Shown: positions 30,120 to 38,904 of the stretch, in pieces
Position numbering within the stretch: position 1 is the stretch's first letter
Layout: each line of letters starts with the position of its first letter
Translations under genes and position numbers: made by a program
Notes under the pieces: generated by a model
Told to the model about the DNA's origin: nothing
Seen by the model: only the letters and a program-made list of their open reading frames with translations
The model's database searches: none
Assembly (NCBI RefSeq): GCF_900107745.1
Contig: NZ_FNRO01000001.1
Span: forward strand, 124,001-188,000
Origin: Variovorax sp. YR216
GTDB taxonomy: Bacteria > Pseudomonadota > Gammaproteobacteria > Burkholderiales > Burkholderiaceae_C
Direction of reading: 5' to 3'
Length of the DNA: 64,000 bases

Positions 30120-31067
30120 TTATCGCGCGTTCGCCGGGTCAGCAACGATGCGCAGGAGTCTAACCGCTGCAGCTTCGGGATTCGAGTCGGCGACCAGCGC
30201 GCGAACCACCGCCACCGATCCGACGCCGGTGCCCAACACTTCAGGCATGCGCGCGGCATCCACACCGCCGATGCCGACCTGCGGATAGCCGCGCATCAGA
30301 CGTGCATAGGCCGCGAGCCGCGCAACGCCCTGCGGCGCGGTGGCCATCTGCTTGAGCGTGGTGGGATAGATCGCGCCCATCGCGATGTAGCTCGGGGTCA
30401 CCGCGTCAGCGCGGACCATCTCGGCGTAGCCGTGCGTGCTCACGCCGAGGCGGATGCCTGAGTCGCGGATGGTCTTCAAGGCCTCGGGTGTCAGTGCATC
30501 GAGGTCTTCCTGCCCGAGGTGCAAGCCGTAGGCTCGTGCTTCGATGGCTGCACGCCAGTGATCGTTGATGAAGAGCAGGCTGCCAGTGCCCTGGACCACC
30601 TGGACCGCGGCGTTCACCTCACGCGCAATCGCTTCGTCGTCGTTGGACTTGAAGCGCAACTGGACGGTGGGAACACCAGCGCGCGCCATGCGACCGACCC
30701 ATTGCGCGTCTGGCAGCACCGAGTAGAGGCCGAGCTTCTCGGGACACGATGGGAATGCGTCTTCCCGCGCTCCCGGAGGAAACGATCGCATGCCGAAGTC
30801 GGCTGGATGTTCGGGCCATGCGTGCGCGTCGAACATTCCAACGCGTTTTGTCTGCGCCTGCCAGGCGCGAGCGAGGCATTCGGCATCGATGTCGATGAAT
30901 CCGAGCGCGCTGCACGCCTGCTTGGCGCCACGATAGATCGGATCCTCCGACGAGAAAGAGGCGATGTCGCCAGCGAACTCGCCGAAGCGTGAGGCATGTG
31001 CCGCAACGATGGATCGCGCAATCGCCTCGGGTGTGTGGAGTTCAGTCATCGCTTTCGATGTGTTCAT
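30120..31067 (-). CDS. thiE: Thiamine phosphate synthase with N-terminal extension
   Basis: The ATG at 31067 overlaps the thiG stop (ATGA) and gives a 315-residue protein, about 100 longer than typical ThiE. The catalytic TIM-barrel begins near residue 110 ([28 protein letters not shown] split in the family block), with [22 protein letters not shown] and the phosphate-binding [18 protein letters not shown]. ThiE joins HMP-pyrophosphate and thiazole phosphate into thiamine phosphate. The first about 105 residues are a soluble domain I cannot name, rich in Trp/Asp near its end. It is the last gene of thiO-S-G-E. Confidence 0.9.
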   Translation of the reverse strand: MNTSKAMTELHTPEAIARSIVAAHASRFGEFAGDIASFSSEDPIYRGAKQACSALGFIDIDAECLARAWQAQTKRVGMFDAHAWPEHPADFGMRSFPPGAREDAFPSCPEKLGLYSVLPDAQWVGRMARAGVPTVQLRFKSNDDEAIAREVNAAVQVVQGTGSLLFINDHWRAAIEARAYGLHLGQEDLDALTPEALKTIRDSGIRLGVSTHGYAEMVRADAVTPSYIAMGAIYPTTLKQMATAPQGVARLAAYARLMRGYPQVGIGGVDAARMPEVLGTGVGSVAVVRALVADSNPEAAAVRLLRIVADPANAR

Positions 31068-31882
31068 TGCGTGGAAGCGTGATGCCAGAACGGCGTGCCC
31101 AGCACGGGCGTACTTGGTTGTGCGGATTCCTGCGCGGCCATGGCGCCCGCGAGGTACGCACCGCGGCCGGCCTGCACCGCATCCGCAAACGCGCCAGCCA
31201 TGGCGACCGGGTCCTGCGCGAGTGCCACCGCGGTGTTGAGCAACACGCCGTCGAATCCCCATTCCATGACCTGGCATGCGTGCGAGGGCAAGCCCAGTCC
31301 GGCATCGACGAGCAACGGAACATCGAGACGCTCGCGCAGCACCTGCAGCGCGTAGGGATTGATGGGCCCGCGCCCGGTGCCGATCGGCGCCGCCCAAGGC
31401 ATCACCGCCTGGCAGCCGACGTCGACCAATCGCTGGCACAGCACGAGGTCCTCGGTGCAGTAGGGCAGCACCTGAAAGCCGTCCCGGATCAGCTGCGAGG
31501 CGGCATCGACGAGGTTCAGCGTGTCCGGCTGCAACGTGTAGTCATCGCCGATCAGTTCGAGCTTGATCCACGGCGTCTCGAAAAGCTCGCGCGCCATCTG
31601 CGCCGTGGCGATCACTTCCTGTACGCTGTGGCAGCCCGCAGTGTTGGGAAGCATCGGCACGTCGAGGCGCTTCATCAATTCCCAGAAGCCGTTGTCGCCG
31701 CCCGATCCGTTCGGCGTTGCGGTCTGCCTGCGCAGCGAGGCGGTCAGCATCGCGGGGTTCGCGCGGCGCACCGCGGCTTCGAGAACATCGGGCGAGGGAT
31801 AGCGCGCCGTGCCGAGCAGAAGGCGGCTCTGGAAGCGCTGTCCGTAGAGAACGAGCGTGTCGTTGTCGGTTGGATGTGTCAT
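31064..31882 (-). CDS. thiG: Thiazole synthase
   Basis: The 272-residue TIM-barrel has [20 protein letters not shown] at the N-terminus, the Schiff-base Lys107 in [11 protein letters not shown], and the phosphate-binding [12 protein letters not shown] and [22 protein letters not shown] motifs. It builds the thiazole from deoxyxylulose 5-phosphate, the ThiS thiocarboxylate and dehydroglycine made by ThiO. It lies between thiS (8-base gap) and thiE (4-base overlap), consistent with coupled synthesis. Confidence 0.96.
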   Translation of the reverse strand: MTHPTDNDTLVLYGQRFQSRLLLGTARYPSPDVLEAAVRRANPAMLTASLRRQTATPNGSGGDNGFWELMKRLDVPMLPNTAGCHSVQEVIATAQMARELFETPWIKLELIGDDYTLQPDTLNLVDAASQLIRDGFQVLPYCTEDLVLCQRLVDVGCQAVMPWAAPIGTGRGPINPYALQVLRERLDVPLLVDAGLGLPSHACQVMEWGFDGVLLNTAVALAQDPVAMAGAFADAVQAGRGAYLAGAMAAQESAQPSTPVLGTPFWHHASTQ

Positions 31883-31890
31883 GGTTCTTC

Positions 31891-32088
31891 TCAGCCCCCG
31901 GTGACCGGTCGGATGACTTCAATGCGATCGTCGGTTTGCAGCGCGTGCGATTCGTAGTGGGAGCGCGGCACGAACTGACGATTCACCGCTGCAGCAAAGG
32001 GCGGCGTCGCGTTGATGAGGCGCAGGGCGTCGGCGAGTTTCGCTTCCGGCGGCAGCGTGTGAGGAATGTCGTTGATCAGGATGTTCAT
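31891..32088 (-). CDS. thiS: Sulfur carrier protein ThiS
   Basis: The 65-residue ubiquitin-like protein begins [13 protein letters not shown] and ends in Gly-Gly (RPVTGG), the C-terminus that is adenylated and turned into a thiocarboxylate. It is the sulfur donor for ThiG. The ATG at 32088 overlaps the thiO TGA (ATGA). Confidence 0.95.
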   Translation of the reverse strand: MNILINDIPHTLPPEAKLADALRLINATPPFAAAVNRQFVPRSHYESHALQTDDRIEVIRPVTGG

Positions 32089-33200
32089 GGGAGGGTTTCT
32101 TCCAGGCTGGACGCCAGGTCGAATCGGCTCGCGAGCGCTGAATGCCCGGTCGCGAGCAGCTCCACCGCCACGTCGAGTACCGCGGGTGCAATCATGAAGC
32201 CGTGCCTGTAGAGACCATTGATCTGCATGACGCCAGGTCTGAGCTGTCGCACGGCCGGCAGGTTGTCGGGCAGGGTTGGGCGGCACTGCGTCGCGATCTC
32301 GACGATTCGCGCTTCGGCAAAACCGCTGTGCACCGCGTACGCAGCGCTCAGCAGTTCGAGCGTCGAGCGCACGCTCGCGGGCGACATGTCGTCGGATTCG
32401 ATCTCGGTGGCGCCGATCACGAACACGCTGCCCGGCTTCGGCGCGATGTAGAGCGGATAGCGTGGATGCACTAGCCGTGTGGGCCGCCGGAGCTGGACTT
32501 CCGGCGCATGCACGCGAATCACTTCGCCGCGCACTCCGCGCAGGTTGCGCCAATCAGGGCGCGCGCCGAGGCCGCGGCAATCGATGACGCGGTCGGGCTG
32601 CTCGGGTTCACCCGGCCTGAACGCATCGAGCGTGCGGGGTGAATCCCAATGCAGGCGGACCTGCGGCATGGCCTGCAACGTGGCCAGCAGCGCTGCGAGC
32701 AGTTCGCGGTTGTCGAGCTGGCCTTCGTCCGGCAGCAGCAGCCCTTGCGCAAACCGGCGGCCGAGCGACGGTTCCAGTGCATCGATGGCGGCCGCATCCA
32801 GTTTCTGCATCGCTGGCAGTTCGGGGACGGCATCGTTCGTTCCGGTCAGCACACGGGCCAGCCGTGCGGCTTCGGGGGCGTCCTGCCGATGCCACAGTAC
32901 CAGCGTGCCTTCGCGCTGGAAGAACACTGGCCTGTCGAGCGATGCGATCAGCGCGGGCCAGCGCGAAAGCGCGTAGTGCCCCATGCGGACGACCGGGGGA
33001 GGCGCGACGGCGGACTCGGCCAAAGGCGCCAGCATCGCGGCGGCCACGCGGGCAGCAGCACCGTTCGCTTCCGGGCCGCCGGCTTCGTAGAGATCCACCT
33101 TGCAGCCAGCCTGTGCAAGCGTCACTGCGAGCAGTCGCCCCATGAGCCCGGCGCCAAGGATTGCGGCGTGGCGGAAAGGAAATTCGATTCGGCTGGTCAT
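32085..33200 (-). CDS. thiO: Glycine oxidase ThiO-type FAD-dependent oxidoreductase
   Basis: The 371-residue DAO-family flavoprotein begins with AILGAGLMGRLLAVTLAQAG and the dinucleotide-binding Glu of DLYEAGG. Later it has VIGATEIESDDMSP and a C-terminal NGLYRHGFMIAPA FAD-contacting segment. It oxidises glycine to dehydroglycine for thiazole formation, replacing the anaerobic ThiH. I start at the ATG at 33200, preceded by GAGGGGG. It heads the thi operon and is divergent from thiD with only 44 bases between, without a riboswitch. Confidence 0.92.
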   Translation of the reverse strand: MTSRIEFPFRHAAILGAGLMGRLLAVTLAQAGCKVDLYEAGGPEANGAAARVAAAMLAPLAESAVAPPPVVRMGHYALSRWPALIASLDRPVFFQREGTLVLWHRQDAPEAARLARVLTGTNDAVPELPAMQKLDAAAIDALEPSLGRRFAQGLLLPDEGQLDNRELLAALLATLQAMPQVRLHWDSPRTLDAFRPGEPEQPDRVIDCRGLGARPDWRNLRGVRGEVIRVHAPEVQLRRPTRLVHPRYPLYIAPKPGSVFVIGATEIESDDMSPASVRSTLELLSAAYAVHSGFAEARIVEIATQCRPTLPDNLPAVRQLRPGVMQINGLYRHGFMIAPAVLDVAVELLATGHSALASRFDLASSLEETLP

Positions 33201-33244
33201 CGCCCCCTCACGCGGCACGTACGGTGTGGCCGATAATTTTCATC

Positions 33245-34090
33245 ATGACCCATGCATTCTCCCGCTACGCCCGCGTGCTCTCGATCGCGGGCTCCGACAG
33301 CGGCGGCGGCGCCGGCATTCAGGCGGACCTCAAGACCTTTGCGGCCCTCGGCTGCTACGGGATGACCGCCATCACGGCGCTGACCGCGCAGAACACGCTC
33401 GGTGTCTCGGGCATCCACGGCGTCCCTCCCGAATTTCTCAAGGCGCAGATTCAATCCGTCGTCGAGGACATCGGTGTCGATGCGGTCAAGCTCGGCATGC
33501 TGCATGCGCCTGAAATCGTCGAAGTCGTCGCCTGGGCGATTGACCACTACAAGCTGCCCAACGTGGTGCTCGATCCGGTGATGGTCGCCACGAGCGGCGA
33601 CAGGCTCATCGCCGCCGAAACGGTGCAGGTGCTGGTGCGCGAACTGTTCCCACGCGCAGTGGTGGTCACGCCCAATCTGGACGAGGCCGCGCTGCTGATC
33701 GGCCATGCGATCGACGGGGTCGATGCGCTGGACGATGCGGCGAGCGAGCTGCTTGCCCTGGGCACCAGCGCCGTTCTTCTCAAGGGCGGTCATCTGCCCG
33801 GGGAGGATGTGGTCGATCTGCTCGCGCAATCCAATGGCGATCGGTTGCAGCTCGCATCGACGCGCATCGTGAGCCGCAATCTGCACGGCACCGGGTGCAC
33901 CCTGTCTTCCGCCATCGCGTCGCACCTGGCGCTCGGCTACGACCTCGCGCAGGCCGTCGAACGCGCGCGCAACTACGTTGTTGCCGCCATGGCGGCGGGC
34001 GCGGACGTCAAAGTCGGAAGCGGACATGGCCCTCTCAACCACGGGTTTGCGCCAGTGCCGACGTTCCGCCTGCCGGCGACGGGCGCGTGA
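33245..34090 (+). CDS. thiD: Hydroxymethylpyrimidine/phosphomethylpyrimidine kinase
   Basis: The 281-residue ribokinase-fold enzyme opens with VLSIAGSDSGGGAGIQADLKTF. It has the MVATSGD loop and the anion-hole/catalytic motif NLHGTGCTLSSAIASHLA. It phosphorylates HMP to HMP-PP, the pyrimidine half of thiamine. It is divergent from thiO-S-G-E, and its 3' end overlaps the convergent permease gene by 56 bases, both reading frames being clear. Confidence 0.94.
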   Translation: MTHAFSRYARVLSIAGSDSGGGAGIQADLKTFAALGCYGMTAITALTAQNTLGVSGIHGVPPEFLKAQIQSVVEDIGVDAVKLGMLHAPEIVEVVAWAIDHYKLPNVVLDPVMVATSGDRLIAAETVQVLVRELFPRAVVVTPNLDEAALLIGHAIDGVDALDDAASELLALGTSAVLLKGGHLPGEDVVDLLAQSNGDRLQLASTRIVSRNLHGTGCTLSSAIASHLALGYDLAQAVERARNYVVAAMAAGADVKVGSGHGPLNHGFAPVPTFRLPATGA

Positions 34091-35372
34091 CCCAGGCCAG
34101 CACGAAGGTGATCGCGAGCGTCGGCAGCGCGGAGCCCCACTGAGGCGCCCATGCGGCGCACGCGTGGTAGATCGCGATACCGCCGATCCAGATCGCTGCC
34201 GCGGCGATGTCCACGCGCCGCGCATCGATCGCATCGACGCTCACACCGACGCCCAGCCGCCCGAGGATCACGCCGTAGAGCGGTACGAAGACCGAGCTCA
34301 ACAGGAGCAGGAAGGGCTCCAGCGAGTGCATCGGGAGCACCAGCGCGAGGGCGATGCACATCGCGGCGAGCATCAGCCCCCAGCGGCGGATGCTCCATTG
34401 CGGGAACAGGCTGTGCGAAGAGACGGAGCCCGAGTAGACATCGCCGTAGGCATTGTCGAGTTCGTCGACCAGGATCAGCCCCAGCGCGACCAGTCCGCCC
34501 TGCGCCAGCAGCAGGGCAGCGAGCATGTCGGTGCCCGGCTCTGCAACGCTGACGACCATCACGCCGAGCGCATAGCACCAGACGTTCGCGACGGCATAGC
34601 CGAGCCAGGTGCCACCGAATGCGCCACCCAGACCGCCCGTGCTGCGCTTGCCGTGGCGGGCGTAGTCGGCCACGAGCGGCAGCCACGAGACAGGCATCGC
34701 GATCACCAGATCGAGCGCGCCGAACATGCCCATGCTTCCATCGCCCGGGCGCGACCAGAAAGCTTCGAGTCCCTTTGCGTGGAGGCGGGCGGCGAATTGC
34801 CAGCTCAGCCACACCAGTGACAGGACCACCAGCGGCAGCCCGAACCGGCTGACGAAGCGCCGCACCAGCTTCACCATCGAGCCGGCGAGAAGGGCGAGCA
34901 GGACCGCGCCCCAGATCAGCGTGGTGATCACCGTGCCCATGCTGCCGTCCAGCGACCAGCCGAATGCCTGCTTGCCGATGGCCTGCGTGCCCTCGCGCAT
35001 GATCACGATTTCGAAGGTGGTCCAGCCGATCAGCTGGACGATGTTCAGGATCACCGGCAGCCGGGCGAATGCGCTGCCGTAGGTGGCATGCATGAGCCCT
35101 GCGCTGGCAAGCCCGCTCTCGCAGCCGATACGGGCGGTCCAAGCCAGGAGGCCCGCGCCGATGCACGAGCCCAGCACGATCGCCAGCGCGGCATCGCGCG
35201 TGCCGACCGCCGGCACGAGGAAGGCCCCGATCTGCATGACCAGCAGGCCGACGCCGAGGCTGAACCAGAGCGCCATGTGGTCGTGCCACCGGAAAACGCG
35301 TCCGGCTTCGCGAAGCGGCGTGAGCGCCTCATTGGCGCCGAAGGGCGCCTCGGTGTTGTTGGTGTTTGCCAT
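34035..35372 (-). CDS. cytX: NCS1-family permease, probable hydroxymethylpyrimidine transporter CytX
   Basis: The 445-residue membrane protein has about 12 helices and NCS1 features (FSLGVGLLVMQIGAFLVPAVG, then IGWTTFEIVIMREG and PVSWLPLVADYARHGK). NCS1 proteins carry cytosine, purines, allantoin or thiamine precursors. A TPP riboswitch lies directly upstream and thiD/thiOSGE are adjacent, so HMP or a related thiamine precursor is the likely substrate, as in the CytX group. I chose the ATG at 35372 with GGAG nearby; a TTG at 35390 is less likely. Its 3' end overlaps thiD. Confidence 0.85.
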   Translation of the reverse strand: MANTNNTEAPFGANEALTPLREAGRVFRWHDHMALWFSLGVGLLVMQIGAFLVPAVGTRDAALAIVLGSCIGAGLLAWTARIGCESGLASAGLMHATYGSAFARLPVILNIVQLIGWTTFEIVIMREGTQAIGKQAFGWSLDGSMGTVITTLIWGAVLLALLAGSMVKLVRRFVSRFGLPLVVLSLVWLSWQFAARLHAKGLEAFWSRPGDGSMGMFGALDLVIAMPVSWLPLVADYARHGKRSTGGLGGAFGGTWLGYAVANVWCYALGVMVVSVAEPGTDMLAALLLAQGGLVALGLILVDELDNAYGDVYSGSVSSHSLFPQWSIRRWGLMLAAMCIALALVLPMHSLEPFLLLLSSVFVPLYGVILGRLGVGVSVDAIDARRVDIAAAAIWIGGIAIYHACAAWAPQWGSALPTLAITFVLAWVTRPSPAGGTSALAQTRG

Positions 35373-35459
35373 CCATTTGCTCCAGTGCAAATTGTTTGGC
35401 AGGTGGGCGAGGCCACGGCGACGGATCCGGCACGCGAGAAAACGTGCGGCCGCCGGACC

Positions 35460-35549
35460 AGCTTCCCTGCGCGAGGATTACCTCAGTCAGGTTCAAAGGG
35501 ACTCTCTCAGCCGACTCACCGATAAAACGATGGGCCGGCACCCCTAGCG
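35460..35549 (-). promoter_or_regulatory. TPP (thi-box) riboswitch
   Basis: The minus strand carries the conserved elements in order: GGGGTGCC, GGCTGAGAGAG, CCCTTTGAACCTGA and GGTAATCCTCGCGCAGGGAAG (the last given in two overlapping parts CTGAGGTAATCC and CGCAGGGAAG). It begins at 35549 and the following about 87 bases lead into the permease start. TPP binding would be expected to repress the permease, probably by hiding the ribosome-binding site. Confidence 0.95.
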
Positions 35550-35554
35550 TTGCT

Positions 35555-36094
35555 TCAGTCTGGCGAAGCAGGATGGATTGTAGGCCTGACCTTCAGGAGC
35601 AACCAGAACACGCCGGTGATGGCCGCGGCCAGGAGGAAGCCCGACGCGACGTCGAGCGGGTAATGCACGCCGACGTAGATGCGGGCCCAGCCAGTGACCA
35701 GTGCGATCGCCAGCAGGGCGATGCCCGCGACGCGCAGCGCGGGGCGCATGCAGGCGATCAGCGCAATGGTGAACATGACGGTCGCGTGCGCGCTTGGCAG
35801 CGAGCCGCGTGCGGCGTGGTTGATGTAGCTCGGACTCAGGCCGGCGACGAAGGGCCGGGGCACGTTGATGGCGCCTGCAATCGCGTGCGCCAGAAGGGTC
35901 GTCGCTGCTGCAGTGGCAAGGGTCGCAGCGACATAGGTGCGCTGCGCAGGATGCCGCCATGCCATCCAGCCCATCACGGCCACGCAGAGCCACGACGAGC
36001 CGACGGCGATCGTGGCGGCAAGCCACAGGAGCTGGGGATTGGGCGAATGGCCCGCGGCCATCCATTGGAAGAGCGTGGTGTTCAGCGCCTGCAT
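35555..36094 (-). CDS. PAP2-family phosphatase
   Basis: The 179-residue membrane protein has five or six helices and the lipid phosphatase motifs: NVPRPF with the conserved Arg/Pro, GSLPSAHA containing the His of the second motif, and ARIYVGVHYPLDV containing the nucleophile His. The first KxxxxxxRP motif is degenerate. Substrates could be undecaprenyl pyrophosphate, phosphatidate or lipid A phosphates. Its stop lies just upstream of the riboswitch on the same strand, so read-through is possible, but the riboswitch suggests a separate promoter. Confidence 0.87.
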   Translation of the reverse strand: MQALNTTLFQWMAAGHSPNPQLLWLAATIAVGSSWLCVAVMGWMAWRHPAQRTYVAATLATAAATTLLAHAIAGAINVPRPFVAGLSPSYINHAARGSLPSAHATVMFTIALIACMRPALRVAGIALLAIALVTGWARIYVGVHYPLDVASGFLLAAAITGVFWLLLKVRPTIHPASPD

Positions 36095-36176
36095 GCGCGA
36101 ATGCTAGCCATGGGGCTTGTAGCCAGGATGAACAAGCGATTCACCCTTCGTTCAGGCGCGTCCGCGCAGGCGTCGC

Positions 36177-37247
36177 TCAGTGCTTCACGCCGAGCAGCTC
36201 GTGCAGGCGGGTGCTCGTGGTCGTGTACTGCAGCGGAATCGACTTGTCGGGAAAGACAATGGCCGTCGCGCCCCATGCGGCCAGGGTGGCCTCGTGGAAG
36301 CCGCAGACGATCAGCTTCTTCTTGCCCGGGTAGGTGTTAATGTCGCCGATCGCGAAGATGCCGCGTTCGCGCGTCTCGTACTTCTCGGTGTCGACCGGGA
36401 TCTGCTTGCGCACCAGCTCGAGGCCCCAGTTGGCGATCGGCCCGAGACGCGGGGAGATGCCGAGGCACCCGATGATCGCGTCGAAAGGAAGAACGAGGTT
36501 CTGCGCCTCCGGTGTGATGAGCGTCAGGCCCGCATCGTCGAGGGCGGAAGGCTGGCCGATGGCAAGCCGGATCGCGCCCTCCGCGATGCGCTGGCGCAGC
36601 GTGGCGACCGTAGCCTCGTCGCCCTGGAAGACATCGCGCCGGTGGACGAGCGTGACCTGCTTCGCAATGGACGCGAGCGCCAGTGCGGTTTCGACCGCAG
36701 CATCGTCGCCGCCATTGACCACGACCGTCTGGCCGGCGAAACGGCCGAGCGAATGCGCGTCGGGGTGGTAGAAGAGCTTCGTGCCCTCCAGCCGCTCGAT
36801 GCCATCGACAGCGATCCGCTTGGGTACGAAGGCGCCGACGCCGGCCGCGATGAAGACCGTCCTGGCCAGAAAGCGCTTGCCGTGATGGGTCGCCAGCAGC
36901 AACCGTCCGTCATCCTGCCGCTCGAGCGTTTCGATCTGCTCGCCGAAGTGGAATTGGGGCTTGAAAGGCGCAATCTGCTCCAGCAGTGATTCCGCCAGTC
37001 CGCGACCGGTGGTCTTCGGCGTGCCGGGGATGTCGTAGATCGGCTTGTCGCCATACAGCTCGACGCACTGGCCGCCAGCGCGGGGCAGTGCGTCGACCAT
37101 GTGGCAGGAAATTTCGAGCAGGCCGAGCTGGAAGGCCTGGAACAGCCCGACCGGTCCGGCGCCGATGATCAGCGCGTCGGTTTCGATCGGGGCGGGTGCC
37201 GTGCTCAGCGCACCAGCTCCGAGAGCTTGCCGGTCTTGTCCTTCCAC
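36177..37247 (-). CDS. Ferredoxin--NADP(+) reductase (thioredoxin reductase-like type)
   Basis: This FAD/NADPH flavoprotein of about 343-356 residues has the FAD-binding [17 protein letters not shown], the [10 protein letters not shown] segment, the second nucleotide-binding [17 protein letters not shown] and the C-terminal [20 protein letters not shown]. It lacks the CxxC of thioredoxin reductase, as expected of TrxR-like FNRs. The start is unclear: the open frame reaches a GTG at 37247, inside the ferredoxin gene, while a CTG at 37208 overlaps the ferredoxin TGA (CTGA) and has GGAG 8 bases upstream, giving the natural 343 residues. No ATG, GTG or TTG lies between these and the FAD motif. 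Confidence 0.86.
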   Translation of the reverse strand: MEGQDRQALGAGALSTAPAPIETDALIIGAGPVGLFQAFQLGLLEISCHMVDALPRAGGQCVELYGDKPIYDIPGTPKTTGRGLAESLLEQIAPFKPQFHFGEQIETLERQDDGRLLLATHHGKRFLARTVFIAAGVGAFVPKRIAVDGIERLEGTKLFYHPDAHSLGRFAGQTVVVNGGDDAAVETALALASIAKQVTLVHRRDVFQGDEATVATLRQRIAEGAIRLAIGQPSALDDAGLTLITPEAQNLVLPFDAIIGCLGISPRLGPIANWGLELVRKQIPVDTEKYETRERGIFAIGDINTYPGKKKLIVCGFHEATLAAWGATAIVFPDKSIPLQYTTTSTRLHELLGVKH

Positions 37248-37534
37248 TCTTCAGCGTCGGGCAGCGCCGGCTTGCGCTTGGTGATGCTCTTCCAGCCGTC
37301 GGCCAGGGCCAACTCGGCGTTGAGCTTGATGAAGGCGATCTGGTCGGCCGGGAGGTCTTCCTCGGCGTAGATCGCGTTGACGGGGCATTCGGGGATGCAC
37401 ACCGCGCAATCGATGCATTCGTCCGGGTCGATCACCAGCATGTTCGGCCCCTCGCGGAAGCAATCGACCGGGCATACGTCGACGCAGTCGGTGTATTTGC
37501 AGCGGATGCAGGCTTCGGAGACGACGTGGGTCAT
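37205..37534 (-). CDS. fdxA: 7Fe ferredoxin FdxA
   Basis: The 109-residue protein has the [3Fe-4S]/[4Fe-4S] cysteine pattern [15 protein letters not shown], then [18 protein letters not shown], with the extended C-terminal helix typical of FdxA/Azotobacter-type ferredoxins. It carries electrons at low potential. It lies 41 bases downstream of cysN on the same strand, and the next gene is an FNR. Its partner is probably the sulfite reductase, which uses no flavoprotein subunit here. Confidence 0.95.
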   Translation of the reverse strand: MTHVVSEACIRCKYTDCVDVCPVDCFREGPNMLVIDPDECIDCAVCIPECPVNAIYAEEDLPADQIAFIKLNAELALADGWKSITKRKPALPDAEEWKDKTGKLSELVR

Positions 37535-37575
37535 GGTGGGCTAGAACGAGTGTTTGATCGGGAAAACCCCGAATT

Positions 37576-38904
37576 TTAGGCGTTTGTGACAGAAGGCTGC
37601 ACGAGCACGGCCGCAGAAGTCCGGTGCGAGGCGGTATCGACCAGGATCAGCGAGCCCAGCGCACGCGATTGCGTGAACGGCAGCACCGCGAGCGGCTGCT
37701 GCAGGCTGAGCACCACGTCACCGATCGCATTGGCTTCGAGTTGGTCCGCCGGTTCGGATTCGAGCGTGGTGATGTTGACCCGATCGACGATGCGCGCGAC
37801 CTTGGCCTTGACCCAGCGATGGCCCTGCAGCGCCCAGTAGACGCGGCCCGGCACCAGCGGCTCGTCGTCGAGCCACGCGATGGTCGCGGTGATCTCGCGC
37901 TGCGGCTCGAAGGCGCCGGGTTCCAGCAGCCAGTCGCCGCGCGACACATCGAGCTCGCGATCGAGCACGATGCCGGCGCTGTGGCCCGCATGGACGGTCT
38001 TGGGCTGGCGGGTGTGGCTCAGCACCTGCGCAACGGTGGCGGTCTGGTTGCCGGGCAGCACCGTGACGCGCTGGCCGGGCTCGACGTGGCCGCTGGCGAC
38101 ACGGCCCCAGAACACGCGGCGGCCGCGCGAGGTGTCGGCCGATGCCGAGAATTTCTCGACCCACTGGACCGGGAAGGCAAATGGAACGGCCTCGTCCTGC
38201 GCGGTGACCGGCAGCGATTCGAGTAGCTCGAGCAGGCTCGGGCCTTCGTAGCCCGCCCAGTTGGCATGGCGGGAAGCCACGTTCCAGCCCTTGAGCGCCG
38301 AGATCGGCACGGTCGCGGCGACCTGGACGCCCGCGGCTTCGGCGAAGTTCGTAAGGGCGGCGGAAATGCGTTCGAACGCCAGTTCGGCGTCGTCGATCGC
38401 GTCCAGCTTGTTGACCGCGAACACGATCGACTGCACGCGCAGCAGATGGCACAGCAGGGTATGGCGGCGCGTCTGCGGCAGCAGCTCGCGCTTCACGACT
38501 TCGCCGTCGCCCACTTCGGCGGCCCAGGCCAGCTTGGTCGCGTCGACCAGCACCACGGCGGCATCGGCGCTCGAAGCCGCCGTGACCATGTTGCGGGTGT
38601 ACTGCTCGTGGCCCGGCGCATCGCCGATCACGAACTTGCGGTGTGCGGTCGAGAAGTAGCGGTAGGCCACATCGATCGTGATGCCTTGCTCGCGCTCGGC
38701 GGACAGTCCGTCGGTCAACAGCGCCAGATCGACCTCGCCGCCGCGCTGCACGCCGGCCAGCTGGTCTTGCAGCACCGTCTTGCTGTCCACCAGCAGGCGG
38801 CCGATCAGCGTGCTCTTGCCGTCGTCCACGCTGCCGCAGGTGATGAAGCGCAGCGCCGCGCCGGTTTCAGCTTCAACCTTATTCATCGTCGTCGTCGCGT
38901 TCAT
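37576..38904 (-). CDS. cysN: Sulfate adenylyltransferase subunit 1 (GTPase)
   Basis: The 442-residue translation-factor-like GTPase has G1 CGSVDDGKSTLIGRL, G2 around the EQGITIDVAY, G3 DAPGHEQYTRNM and G4 NKLD, followed by two beta-barrels. It couples GTP hydrolysis to APS formation by CysD. It ends without a CysC (APS kinase) domain, which is normal for this length. The ATG at 38904 overlaps the last base of the cysD TGA (TGATG). Confidence 0.95.
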   Translation of the reverse strand: MNATTTMNKVEAETGAALRFITCGSVDDGKSTLIGRLLVDSKTVLQDQLAGVQRGGEVDLALLTDGLSAEREQGITIDVAYRYFSTAHRKFVIGDAPGHEQYTRNMVTAASSADAAVVLVDATKLAWAAEVGDGEVVKRELLPQTRRHTLLCHLLRVQSIVFAVNKLDAIDDAELAFERISAALTNFAEAAGVQVAATVPISALKGWNVASRHANWAGYEGPSLLELLESLPVTAQDEAVPFAFPVQWVEKFSASADTSRGRRVFWGRVASGHVEPGQRVTVLPGNQTATVAQVLSHTRQPKTVHAGHSAGIVLDRELDVSRGDWLLEPGAFEPQREITATIAWLDDEPLVPGRVYWALQGHRWVKAKVARIVDRVNITTLESEPADQLEANAIGDVVLSLQQPLAVLPFTQSRALGSLILVDTASHRTSAAVLVQPSVTNA

